This document shows positions 50,808 to 59,174 of a DNA stretch of 64,000 bases, one piece after another. Position numbers and translations under genes: made by a program. The notes below the pieces were generated by a model. The model worked only from the letters and a program-made list of their open reading frames with translations. It made no database searches and was not told the origin of the DNA. The stretch covers positions 62,001 to 126,000 of the forward strand of contig NZ_AUJK01000005.1 in assembly GCF_000424185.1 (NCBI RefSeq), given 5' to 3'. Source of the DNA: Prevotella sp. AGR2160. GTDB lineage: Bacteria > Bacteroidota > Bacteroidia > Bacteroidales > Bacteroidaceae. Numbering within the stretch: the stretch's first letter is position 1; each line of letters begins with the position of its first letter.

Positions 50808-52749
50808 ACTCGTTATATTCATTGGCGGTGTCTGCCTTTCCCTGCCTATGAAAGCAGAGATCAACCCCGACTCCCTCTTCGCCGAGAAAGAGTTGCAACA
50901 GGTGGTAGTGACCGGCACGAGGACACCGAAGACGCTCCTCTCCACGCCCGTGCTCACGCAGCTCATCTCCTCCGCGGACATCAAAAAAGCCGATGCCACG
51001 AATATCAAGGACTTGTTGCAGACCGTCCTCCCCGGTGTGGAGTTTTCCTATGCCCAGAATCAGATGGTCCATCTCAACTTCAGTGGCTTCGGCGGACAGA
51101 GCATCCTTATCCTCGTCGACGGCGAGCGGCTGGCCGGTGAGACGATGGATGATGTTGATTTTTCCCGGCTGACGATGGATAATGTCGACCATATCGAGAT
51201 CGTCAAGGGTGCCGCCTCTGCCCTCTACGGCAGCAATGCCAACGGTGGCGTGATCAATATCATCACGAAGGACCATATGAAAAAGTTCGGCACACAAGTC
51301 GATGCCCGCCTCGGCAGTAAACATAACGACCAGCGTTACGGTCTCTCCCTGGAAAACAGTGGAAAGAAGATCGGCAACCGCCTCTCCGTGAGCCGCAACG
51401 TGATGGATAACTATGACGTGACGAACGGCCCCGATCCCATTGCCCGCGTCGTCGCGACCATCTATGGCGAGAAGACCTGGAATGTGAATGACGAATTGCA
51501 ATACCAGCCGTTGTCAAACCTGAAGCTGACAGCCCATGGCGGCTATTTCTTCCGTCAGGTGAACCGTGACTATGCCACGCCGGAACGCTACCGTGATCTC
51601 AACGGCGGTCTCCGCGGCCGTTGGTCCATCACCGACAATGATGTTCTCGATGCTTCGTATAACTTCGATGAATACGATAAGAGTTCCTTCCTCCGTCAGC
51701 AGAATAAGGACATCCGGGGCTATTCCGACGTCCAAAACAGTCTCCGGCTGCTCTATACCCATTCCTTCGGGATGAGCGACCTCACTTTCGGTGCCGACTA
51801 TCTCCATGACTATCTGATGAACAACAAGCTCCGTGGAACCTACCGGCAGAACTGCGTCGATGTCTTCGGACAGTACGACTGGAATATCAGCAAGCGATGG
51901 GAAGTCGTCTCGGCCCTGCGCTATGATTATTTCTCCGACCATCACCAGCAGCGGCTCACGCCGAAGATCAGCGTCCGCCATACACCTATAGAAAACGTCA
52001 ATGTCCGTTTCGGCTATGGCATGGGCTTCCGGGCGCCGACGCTGAAAGAGAAATATTATGATTTCGACATGGTGGGAATATGGATCATCAAAGGTAATCC
52101 CGACCTCGTGCCCGAAACAAGTCATAACTTCAACTTCAGCATGGAGTATACGCCTGGTCATTACGACTTCGTCATCAACGGCTATTGTAATCTCGTGCGT
52201 GACAAGATTACGTCGGGAAATCCGTATTATACCGCGGATAATCAGAAAATGCCTTATCTGCCGTATGTCAACCTGAAGAAGTTCAACGTCACCGGCTTCG
52301 AGGCCTCCGCCCGCAGCCACTGGGACTGCGGTGTCTCTGCCCGCCTGAGCTATGCCTTTGTCCACGAGGATGTCATGAAGGATAAGAACGATGATGATCT
52401 GGCCTCTCCCTATCTCCCCTCACGCAAGCACAGTATCACGGGACATATCGACTGGGACCACACCTTCTCGAAACACTATGGTTTGAATATCTCCCTTGAC
52501 GGCCGGTGGCTGTCAGGGATCGACAATAATGAGTTCATAGATTATTATGATGTCACGAAAGGCGTGACACGCGTCCATTATCCGGCTTACAGCATCTTCA
52601 AGATCATGATGCAGAACCGTATCGGCGAGCATGTGAAAGTCCAGCTCAGTGTCGACAATCTCTTCAACTACAAGCCCGACTATCATTATCTCAACGCCCC
52701 GATGACCGATGGCGCCATCGCCTACGCGGGAGTAACAATCAACTTTTAA
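50797..52749 (+). CDS. hmuR: TonB-dependent heme receptor (HmuR-like)
   Basis: The 650-residue outer-membrane receptor has a signal peptide, a plug domain (TGTRTPKTLLSTP through HIEIVKGAASALYGSNANGGVINIIT) and a 22-strand barrel ending in AGVTINF. The FRAP motif at 411-414 and NPDL at 434-437 are the boxes shared by bacterial heme receptors. It lacks the long N-terminal SusC-type extension. It overlaps hmuY, so the binding lipoprotein and receptor are made together. The rest of the hmu operon (hmuSTUV) is absent. Confidence 0.92.
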   Translation: MRNKLVIFIGGVCLSLPMKAEINPDSLFAEKELQQVVVTGTRTPKTLLSTPVLTQLISSADIKKADATNIKDLLQTVLPGVEFSYAQNQMVHLNFSGFGGQSILILVDGERLAGETMDDVDFSRLTMDNVDHIEIVKGAASALYGSNANGGVINIITKDHMKKFGTQVDARLGSKHNDQRYGLSLENSGKKIGNRLSVSRNVMDNYDVTNGPDPIARVVATIYGEKTWNVNDELQYQPLSNLKLTAHGGYFFRQVNRDYATPERYRDLNGGLRGRWSITDNDVLDASYNFDEYDKSSFLRQQNKDIRGYSDVQNSLRLLYTHSFGMSDLTFGADYLHDYLMNNKLRGTYRQNCVDVFGQYDWNISKRWEVVSALRYDYFSDHHQQRLTPKISVRHTPIENVNVRFGYGMGFRAPTLKEKYYDFDMVGIWIIKGNPDLVPETSHNFNFSMEYTPGHYDFVINGYCNLVRDKITSGNPYYTADNQKMPYLPYVNLKKFNVTGFEASARSHWDCGVSARLSYAFVHEDVMKDKNDDDLASPYLPSRKHSITGHIDWDHTFSKHYGLNISLDGRWLSGIDNNEFIDYYDVTKGVTRVHYPAYSIFKIMMQNRIGEHVKVQLSVDNLFNYKPDYHYLNAPMTDGAIAYAGVTINF

Positions 52750-52785
52750 AAGTAAAAAAGTAAAGAAGTAAAAAGGTAAAAAAAC
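52748..52785. repeat. AAAAGTAAAAAAG repeat (family D, copy 4)
   Basis: Begins at the hmuR stop codon. It is the inverted partner of the copy at 52819; the two could pair over about 20 bases as a bidirectional terminator. Confidence 0.65.
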
Positions 52786-52818
52786 AAAGGCAGAGAGCCA
52801 AAGTACCACTGCGGTAGC

Positions 52819-52844
52819 TTTAATTTTTTACTTCTTTACTTTTA
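52819..52844. repeat. TTTTTTACTTCTTTACTTTT repeat (family D, copy 5)
   Basis: Inverted partner of 52748-52785, reaching the merR-type gene stop. Confidence 0.65.
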
Positions 52845-53189
52845 CACCAGTCCATCGAGCCCTTTCTTCAGCACCTTGAGCTCCTCGCGCACACGGATGA
52901 GCCGCTCCAGGATCTCGGCACTGCGGTCAACGCCCTCACGGTTGGTAGAGAGATATTTTCGTGCTGCTGCCAACTTGAAGCCGCGGACCTTCACGAGGTT
53001 GTAGATCTGCCGCAGCAGGTCCACATCAGCCTGGCTATACTGCCGCACCTTGTTGCCGAGAACTTTCGGACGCAACAACGGAAACTCCTTCTCCCAGTAG
53101 CGCAGCGTACTCTCATTGACGCCTATCTCCTGAGCCACCTCCTTGATGGTATAATAGAGTTTGACCTTCTTATCTGGATTCAATGCCAT
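52842..53189 (-). CDS. MerR-family transcriptional regulator
   Basis: The 115-residue protein has the MerR winged helix: YTIKEVAQEIGVNESTLRYWEKEFPLLRP (about 14-42), then the wing with RQYSQADVDLLRQIYNLVK and a short helix. The C-terminal effector domain is minimal, with no cysteine metal site, so the signal is unknown. Such short MerR proteins next to alaS are common in Bacteroidales. It is divergent from alaS and could act on the shared 135-base intergenic region. Confidence 0.92.
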   Translation of the reverse strand: MALNPDKKVKLYYTIKEVAQEIGVNESTLRYWEKEFPLLRPKVLGNKVRQYSQADVDLLRQIYNLVKVRGFKLAAARKYLSTNREGVDRSAEILERLIRVREELKVLKKGLDGLV

Positions 53190-53220
53190 CGTTTTTTCTA
53201 CGTTTATATTGATTTATGTG

Positions 53221-53228
53221 CAAAGATA
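53221..53228 (-). promoter_or_regulatory. -7 promoter element for the merR-type gene
   Basis: CAAAGATA on plus reads TATCTTTG on minus, 31 bases upstream of the ATG at 53189. Confidence 0.6.
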
Positions 53229-53272
53229 CAAAAAAATTCGACATCCGACATCAGTGATTGCATATATTTTTG

Positions 53273-53280
53273 TAACTTTG
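53273..53280 (+). promoter_or_regulatory. -7 promoter element for alaS
   Basis: TAACTTTG lies 44 bases before the alaS ATG. Confidence 0.6.
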
Positions 53281-53324
53281 CACGTGATTTGGATTGAACA
53301 AGAAAATTTAAAAAACAATACAAA

Positions 53325-55991
53325 ATGATGACAGCAAATGAAATCCGCGACTCCTTTCTGAAATTCTTCGAGTCGAAGGGACACGTCATTGTACCGTCCG
53401 CTCCCTTGGTCATCAAGGACGACCCTACGCTGATGTTCACCAACGCTGGTATGAACCAGTGGAAAGATATTATCCTCGGCACCAAAGATCCGAATCCGCG
53501 GCGCCGTACCGACTCCCAGAAATGTCTGCGTGTCAGCGGTAAGCATAACGACCTCGAAGAGGTAGGCCGTGACTCCGCGCTGAGCCATCATACGATGTTC
53601 GAGATGCTCGGCAACTGGTCTTTCGGTGATTATTTCAAAGAGGGCGCCATCGACTATGCCTATGAGTATCTCGTCGATGTCCTGAAGCTGAACCCCGCCG
53701 ACCTCTATGTCACCGTCTTTGAGGGCGACGCCGAGGAGAATATCCCGCGTGATGACGAGGCAGCATCCTACTGGGAGAAACATTTCCCGAAGAACCATAT
53801 CGTCAACGGCAACAAGCATGACAACTTCTGGGAGATGGGCGACACCGGTCCCTGTGGTCCCTGCTCCGAGATCCATATCGACTTCCGTTCCGCGGAAGAG
53901 AAGGCCAAAGTGCCCGGCGAACAGCTTGTCAACAAGGATCATCCGCAGGTCATCGAGATCTGGAACATCGTGTTCATGCAGTTCAACCGCAAGGCTGACG
54001 GCTCCCTCGAACCACTGAAGATGCATGTCATCGATACCGGTATGGGCTTCGAGCGCCTCGTCCGTCTCATGCAGGGTAAGAACAGCAACTACGATACCGA
54101 TATCTTCACACCGATCATCAAGCAGATCGAGCTTCTCTCCGGCAAGACCTATCATCACACGTTCCCCGAGGGTCCCAATGGTGAGGGTGTCAACGAGGAA
54201 GAGAAGACGGATATCGCCATCCGTGTCGTCGCCGACCACCTGCGCGCCGTCGCCTTCTCTATTGCCGACGGTCAGCTGCCGAGCAATGCCAAGGCCGGAT
54301 ATGTCATCCGCCGTATCCTCCGCCGTGCCGTCCGTTACGCTTACACGTTCCTCGGACAGAAAGAGGCCTTCATGTATAAGCTCGTGCCCGTCCTCGCCCA
54401 GGAGATGGGTGGTGCTTATCCCGAGCTGCGCGCCCAGCAGGAACTCATCACGCGAGTGATGAAAGAGGAAGAGGATTCTTTCCTCCGCACGCTGGAGAAG
54501 GGTATCAATCTCCTCAACGGTGATATGGATGAGTTGAAAGCCCACGAGAAGACAGAGCTCGACGGTGAGAGTGCCTTCCGCCTCTTCGATACTTACGGAT
54601 TCCCGCTCGACCTCACGGAACTGATTCTCCGCGAGAATGGCTATACCGTTGACGAGAAAGGCTTCAATGCCGAGATGGCCAAGCAGAAAGCACGTGCCCG
54701 CAATGCCGCTGCCGTAGAGAACGGCGACTGGGTTGTCCTGAAAGAAGGCGACCAGCAGTTTGTGGGTTATGACTATACGGAATACGAATGCCATATCCTC
54801 CGCTACCGTGAGGTGAAGCAGAAGAAAGGCTCCTTCTATGAGGTTGTCCTCGACTATACACCGTTCTACGGTGAGATGGGTGGTCAGGTTGGTGATACCG
54901 GTACACTCGTCAGCGACAACGAAACAGTAGAGGTCATCGACACAAAGCGTGAGAACAACCAGAGCATCCATATTCTGAAGAAGCTACCAAAGGATCCCGA
55001 GGCCGACTTCATGGCTTGCGTCGATGTGGAGAAGCGTGACGCCAGTGCTGCCAACCACACCACGACGCACCTCCTCGACTACGCCCTCAAGCAGGTCCTT
55101 GGTCCTCACGTAGAGCAGAAAGGTTCCTATGTCAGCGCCGACACGCTGCGTTTCGACTTCTCCCATTTCCAGAAGATGACGGATGAGGAGATCCGCAAGG
55201 TTGAGCGAATGGTCAACGAGATGATCCGTGCCGACTATCCCCTTGACGAGCATCGTGACATGCCGATTGAGGAAGCCAAGGAGCTTGGTGCCGTTGCCCT
55301 CTTCGGTGAGAAATACGGTGACAAGGTCCGCGTTGTCCGTTTCGGACCGAGTTGTGAGTTCTGCGGTGGTATCCACGCCAAGAGCACGGGCCGCATCGGT
55401 ATGTTCAAGATCATCTCTGAGAGCAGTGTCGCCGCCGGTGTCCGCCGTATCGAGGCCATGACGGGTAAGGTCTGTGAGGAAGCCATGTATACCCTTGAGG
55501 ATACGATGCGCGACCTGAAGGGCCTGTTCAACAACGCCAAGGACCTGAAGACAGTCATCACGAAATATATTGATGAGCATGACGAACTGAAGAAGGAAGT
55601 CGACAGTTTCCGTCAGCAGGCTGTGGAGCGTACGAAGAAGGAGCTTGTCAGCAAGGCTGAGGACCACAATGGCGTGAAGGTCGTGAAGGCCGTGCTGCCC
55701 CTCGACTCCGCCAGTGCCAAGGACCTCGTCTTCAAAGTGCGCGATGCCATCCCCGAGAATCTTGTCTGCGTCATCGGTACCACCGACAATAACAAGCCGA
55801 TGCTCAGCGTGATGTTCTCCGATGATATGGTCAAGGACCACGGCCTCAACGCCGGCAAGATCATCCGCGAGGCTGCCAAGCTCATCCAGGGCGGTGGCGG
55901 TGGCCAGCCCCACTACGCTCAGGCCGGTGGCCGTAATGTCGACGGCATTTCTGCCGCTGTGGATAAGGTCATCGAACTGGCAAATCTCTAA
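53325..55991 (+). CDS. alaS: Alanyl-tRNA synthetase
   Basis: AlaRS charges tRNA-Ala and edits mischarged serine and glycine. The 888-residue protein begins [20 protein letters not shown], with class II motifs ([39 protein letters not shown]). The editing domain has [13 protein letters not shown] and the zinc-like [13 protein letters not shown]. The DHHA1 C-terminal domain ends [14 protein letters not shown]. Length is normal. A hairpin with a U tract follows the stop. Confidence 0.97.
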   Translation: MMTANEIRDSFLKFFESKGHVIVPSAPLVIKDDPTLMFTNAGMNQWKDIILGTKDPNPRRRTDSQKCLRVSGKHNDLEEVGRDSALSHHTMFEMLGNWSFGDYFKEGAIDYAYEYLVDVLKLNPADLYVTVFEGDAEENIPRDDEAASYWEKHFPKNHIVNGNKHDNFWEMGDTGPCGPCSEIHIDFRSAEEKAKVPGEQLVNKDHPQVIEIWNIVFMQFNRKADGSLEPLKMHVIDTGMGFERLVRLMQGKNSNYDTDIFTPIIKQIELLSGKTYHHTFPEGPNGEGVNEEEKTDIAIRVVADHLRAVAFSIADGQLPSNAKAGYVIRRILRRAVRYAYTFLGQKEAFMYKLVPVLAQEMGGAYPELRAQQELITRVMKEEEDSFLRTLEKGINLLNGDMDELKAHEKTELDGESAFRLFDTYGFPLDLTELILRENGYTVDEKGFNAEMAKQKARARNAAAVENGDWVVLKEGDQQFVGYDYTEYECHILRYREVKQKKGSFYEVVLDYTPFYGEMGGQVGDTGTLVSDNETVEVIDTKRENNQSIHILKKLPKDPEADFMACVDVEKRDASAANHTTTHLLDYALKQVLGPHVEQKGSYVSADTLRFDFSHFQKMTDEEIRKVERMVNEMIRADYPLDEHRDMPIEEAKELGAVALFGEKYGDKVRVVRFGPSCEFCGGIHAKSTGRIGMFKIISESSVAAGVRRIEAMTGKVCEEAMYTLEDTMRDLKGLFNNAKDLKTVITKYIDEHDELKKEVDSFRQQAVERTKKELVSKAEDHNGVKVVKAVLPLDSASAKDLVFKVRDAIPENLVCVIGTTDNNKPMLSVMFSDDMVKDHGLNAGKIIREAAKLIQGGGGGQPHYAQAGGRNVDGISAAVDKVIELANL

Positions 55992-56033
55992 TGGAAATTA
56001 GATTGTAATTTATATATATATTCACTAAATCGC

Positions 56034-56070
56034 AAAGGCCGGATGTCCGTGAGGATCTCCGGTCTTTTTT
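56034..56070 (+). terminator. Rho-independent terminator of alaS
   Basis: AAAGGCCGG pairs with CCGGTCTTT around an 18-base loop that itself can pair. A run of seven T follows. Confidence 0.8.
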
Positions 56071-56071
56071 T

Positions 56072-56096
56072 GTAGGGACATGATTGATCATGTTCC
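56072..56096. repeat. Dispersed palindromic repeat, family A, copy 4
   Basis: GTAGGGACATGATTG plus ATCATGTTCC, directly after the alaS terminator and before the convergent helicase stop. Confidence 0.8.
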
Positions 56097-56102
56097 TGAA
56101 CA

Positions 56103-57551
56103 TCAGTCTGTTTCTTTCTTCCAATTGACGAGATACAATTTCTCCGTGGCACGCGTGAAGGCGGTATAGAGCCAATGGAGGTAATCGGGCGTGACCATCT
56201 CGTCGGTCATATATCCCTGGTCGACATACACATGGCTCCACTGTCCACCCTGCGCCTTATGACAGGTCACGGCATAGGCGAACTTCAACTGCAAGGCATT
56301 GAAAAACTTGTCTTCCCGAACTTTCTTCATTCGGTCCGCCTTCCGTGGGATATCGAAATAGTCATCATACACTCCCTTGAACAACTGTTCCTGTTGTTCC
56401 CTGTTCAGTGACGGCGCCTCACTGACAAGGGTATCGAGGAGAACGGTAGCAACAACTTCCGTGTTGTCATAATCAGGAAAGCGGAGGGTCACCGTGGCGA
56501 AATGAAAGCCATAAAGTTCCGTCTCCTCACGCACGCGCAGCACCTGAGCCCGGTCGCCATTGGCGATGAACGGCGAGAGGATATTCTTCCGTCCGTCAGC
56601 ATCCTCCTGGGCAATCTGATAGTGATAGTTGTTCTTCACGACCATCACCATATCTCCCGGCGTAAGCAACTCTTCCCGGTCGAGGACCTGGTTGCGGATA
56701 CCCTGATTGTAAATATTCGCCCGTTTGTTGCTCCGCGTGATGACGATGGTATCATCTAATCCGACATCATGATAACTGGCAGAGAGGGTATCGATGAGTT
56801 CTGCCCCGGGACAGTTGCGGATATCCGTGAAATGATCAAAATCAATTTGTGGCACTGTCGCCTCCTCTTCGTTAGCGAGCATATCGCGGATCATAGAGGC
56901 ATGATGGAGGATACCGCTGCGGCGACCTTGACGAAGCACTTCCGTGAGGTCAGCGGCATAGACGCTCAGGCCAAAGCCGGCAAGGATGTCCTCCTGCAAG
57001 GCCGGCGATGCCTCCTCGCCGACCGGCGGCAGCTGGGCGCCATCACCAATGAAGAGGATACGATCATTCTCCCCGCTGTAGACGAAGGAGATCACATCGG
57101 AAAGGAGGTCACCACTGCCGAAAGACTCCGATCCTCCCTCCATGAGATGGGATGTGCCAATCATTGAAGCCTCATCTATAATAAATAAGGTGTCACGCAT
57201 GAGGTTGACATTGAGGTTAAAGGTACCGCCGACACCTACGAAAGCCTTCTCTCTGTAGATTTTCCGATGAATGGTATAGGCCGGGCAGCCACTGTTGAGC
57301 GAGAATACCTTTGCCGCCCGTCCCGTGGGAGCCAACAGTACCACCCGTTGTTTCAAACCTAGAAGGGTACGCACGAAGGCGCCGGCGAGGGCCGTCTTTC
57401 CCGTTCCTGCCGATCCGCGCAGAATCATTGCCGTATGCGGTGTGCGGTCCGTAAGGAAATGGGCAAAAGTAGCTATCGCCTGTTGCTGTTCCGTGGTAGG
57501 CGCGAAGGGAAAATGCTGTCCGATTTGATAAATGATCTCGTCTGTAATCAT
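56103..57551 (-). CDS. RecD-like ATP-dependent DNA helicase (SF1)
   Basis: The 482-residue SF1B helicase has Walker A GSAGTGKTALAGAF (about 45-58), APTGRAAKV, the DEAS box in LFIIDEASMIG, GDGAQLPPVG, and the C-terminal YAVTCHKAQGGQW and YTAFTRATEKLYLV motifs. There are no RecBC-type accessory domains, so it is the short stand-alone RecD2-like form that takes part in DNA repair. The -7 element at 57556 lies only five bases from the ATG, suggesting a nearly leaderless message. Confidence 0.93.
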   Translation of the reverse strand: MITDEIIYQIGQHFPFAPTTEQQQAIATFAHFLTDRTPHTAMILRGSAGTGKTALAGAFVRTLLGLKQRVVLLAPTGRAAKVFSLNSGCPAYTIHRKIYREKAFVGVGGTFNLNVNLMRDTLFIIDEASMIGTSHLMEGGSESFGSGDLLSDVISFVYSGENDRILFIGDGAQLPPVGEEASPALQEDILAGFGLSVYAADLTEVLRQGRRSGILHHASMIRDMLANEEEATVPQIDFDHFTDIRNCPGAELIDTLSASYHDVGLDDTIVITRSNKRANIYNQGIRNQVLDREELLTPGDMVMVVKNNYHYQIAQEDADGRKNILSPFIANGDRAQVLRVREETELYGFHFATVTLRFPDYDNTEVVATVLLDTLVSEAPSLNREQQEQLFKGVYDDYFDIPRKADRMKKVREDKFFNALQLKFAYAVTCHKAQGGQWSHVYVDQGYMTDEMVTPDYLHWLYTAFTRATEKLYLVNWKKETD

Positions 57552-57555
57552 AGTT

Positions 57556-57563
57556 CAAAAATA
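57556..57563 (-). promoter_or_regulatory. -7 element five bases from the helicase ATG
   Basis: CAAAAATA on plus reads TATTTTTG on minus, directly in front of the ATG at 57551. It would give a leaderless or near-leaderless transcript. Confidence 0.4.
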
Positions 57564-57648
57564 CGAAACTTTTCGCAATCATGGAAGAAAAAGACAGGAA
57601 AATCTTGAAGTAAGCCCGTTTTTTCTTGGTTTTCTCAGTTCTTCATCG

Positions 57649-57656
57649 TATCTTTG
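57649..57656 (+). promoter_or_regulatory. -7 promoter element for the DUF3822 gene and rsmD
   Basis: TATCTTTG lies 40 bases before the ATG at 57697. A TTGG near 57626 is at -33 distance. Confidence 0.6.
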
Positions 57657-57696
57657 CAGAGATAAAAATGTCAACAACAGTTTGAAGGAACACGAT

Positions 57697-58506
57697 ATGG
57701 AACAGGAAAATACGATCCTCACACGGTCACGACTGACCATCCGCATCAGCGATTACAGTCTCTCTTTCTCCATCCTCGACAAGACGGCCGTGGGTGGCGT
57801 ACGCTATGAGCCTTATACCGTGAAGAGTGGCATGTCCATGGCCGCGAACCTCCGTGAGGCCTTCAAGGAGAGCAACCTTCTGCTGGAGGGATTTCCCCGT
57901 GTCCGCGTCCTCATCGACACGCCTGTCCTCCTCATTCCGATGGAAGAGTTGGACATCGATGAGATTCCCGTCCTTTACCGCTATTCCTTCCATGGTCATG
58001 ACAACGACGAGATCGTTCATGTCGTCTTGCCCGATTTCAGTTGCGTAGCAGCCTTCAGCATCAACAAGGACTTGAAACTCGTCATCACGGACCATTTCAA
58101 GGATGTCAAAATCGAGCCGTTGATGATGAGCATCTGGAACTATATGAGTCGTCGCAGCCGTATCGGTATGGGCAAGAAACTCTACGGCTATTTCCATAAC
58201 AACAAGCTCGACGTCTTCTCCTTCGACAAGGACCGGTTTCGCTTTGCCAACAGCTTCACCGTGAAGCATGTGAAAGACGCGCAGTATTTCCTCCTCTATG
58301 TCTGGCGGCAGTTGAACCTCCATGTGTTGAAAGATGAGCTGGCTGTCTTCGGGGATATCCAGGGCAAGGACCTGCTTGTGGAAGAGTTGCGGAAATTTGT
58401 GCAGAAAGTATACCTCATCCATCCCACAGCAGAGTTCAACCGCGCACCCATCACGTCGATCCGCGGTCTGCCCTTCGATCTCATGACATTATATATAAAG
58501 GTGTAA
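57697..58506 (+). CDS. DUF3822 family protein
   Basis: The 269-residue protein matches the Bacteroidota DUF3822 family: ILTRSRLTIRISDYSLSFSI at the N-terminus, DTPVLLIPMEE near 95, an actin/ASKHA-like centre and DELAVFGDI in the C-terminal half. The family is thought to have an ASKHA fold like the type IV pilus protein PilM, but no function is established. It is regularly followed by rsmD, as here. The start at 57697 was chosen over 57532 because the earlier codons cross the promoter. Confidence 0.85.
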   Translation: MEQENTILTRSRLTIRISDYSLSFSILDKTAVGGVRYEPYTVKSGMSMAANLREAFKESNLLLEGFPRVRVLIDTPVLLIPMEELDIDEIPVLYRYSFHGHDNDEIVHVVLPDFSCVAAFSINKDLKLVITDHFKDVKIEPLMMSIWNYMSRRSRIGMGKKLYGYFHNNKLDVFSFDKDRFRFANSFTVKHVKDAQYFLLYVWRQLNLHVLKDELAVFGDIQGKDLLVEELRKFVQKVYLIHPTAEFNRAPITSIRGLPFDLMTLYIKV

Positions 58507-58538
58507 AAGTAAAAAGTAAAAAAGTAAAAAGGTAAAAC
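58504..58538. repeat. AAAAGTAAAAAG repeat (family D, copy 6)
   Basis: Starts at the stop codon of the DUF3822 gene; no inverted partner close by. It lies between two genes of the same strand. Confidence 0.55.
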
Positions 58539-58542
58539 TACC

Positions 58543-58568
58543 GTAGGAACATGATTCGTCATGATCCG
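58543..58568. repeat. Dispersed palindromic repeat, family A, copy 5
   Basis: GTAGGAACATGATTC plus GTCATGATCCG. It differs from the consensus at three positions. It is the only A copy between codirectional genes. Confidence 0.75.
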
Positions 58569-58587
58569 CAAACAATGAAAAAAGAAT

Positions 58588-59118
58588 ATGCGAGTAATCA
58601 CAGGAAAATATAAAGGCCGGCATTTCGAAATTCCGCGGACGTTTAAGGCCCGTCCGACGACCGATTTTGCCAAAGAGAATATCTTCAATGTCATGCGCGG
58701 CTATGTCGACTTCGACGGTGCCGAGGCCCTCGACCTCTTCGCCGGAACGGGAAGCATCTCCCTGGAACTCATGAGCCGTGGCTGCAGCCATGTCGTCAGC
58801 GTGGAGGCCGACAGAGATCATGCAGCCTTCATCCGTCAGTGTTTTGAGAAGATCGGTGAGGAGAACGATATTCTCATCCGTGGCGACGTATTCCGTTTCC
58901 TGAAGAGTTGCCATCAGCAGTTCGACATCATCTTCGCCGATCCCCCCTACGCCCTCGATCAGTTGCCGAAGATCCCCGATCTGGTCTTGGAGAAAGACCT
59001 GCTGAAGCCCGACGGGCTCTTCGTCTTTGAGCATGGCAAGCATAACGACTTCTCCGATCATCCCCGCTTTGTCGAGCACCGTGCTTACGGCAGCGTCAAC
59101 TTCTCCCTTTTCAGATAG
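58588..59118 (+). CDS. rsmD: 16S rRNA (guanine-966-N2)-methyltransferase RsmD
   Basis: RsmD methylates G966 of 16S rRNA in the assembled small subunit. The 176-residue protein starts MRVITGKYKGRHFEIPRTF, with the SAM-binding LDLFAGTGSISLELMSRG near 47-64 and the catalytic DPPY in FADPPYALDQL near 119. Length and motifs are typical. It ends near two family A repeats that separate it from the convergent cls gene. Confidence 0.94.
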   Translation: MRVITGKYKGRHFEIPRTFKARPTTDFAKENIFNVMRGYVDFDGAEALDLFAGTGSISLELMSRGCSHVVSVEADRDHAAFIRQCFEKIGEENDILIRGDVFRFLKSCHQQFDIIFADPPYALDQLPKIPDLVLEKDLLKPDGLFVFEHGKHNDFSDHPRFVEHRAYGSVNFSLFR

Positions 59119-59140
59119 GAACACGATTCATCATGTCCCC
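59116..59140. repeat. Dispersed palindromic repeat, family A, copy 6
   Basis: TAGGAACACGATTCATCATG and TCCCC, starting at the rsmD stop codon. Confidence 0.7.
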
Positions 59141-59148
59141 ACATTTTG

Positions 59149-59174
59149 CGGAACATGATGAATCATATCCCTAC
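59149..59174. repeat. Dispersed palindromic repeat, family A, copy 7 (inverted)
   Basis: CGGAACATGATGAATC plus ATATCCCTAC, inverted to copy 6. Its terminal CTA supplies the minus-strand TAG stop of the cls gene. Confidence 0.7.
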
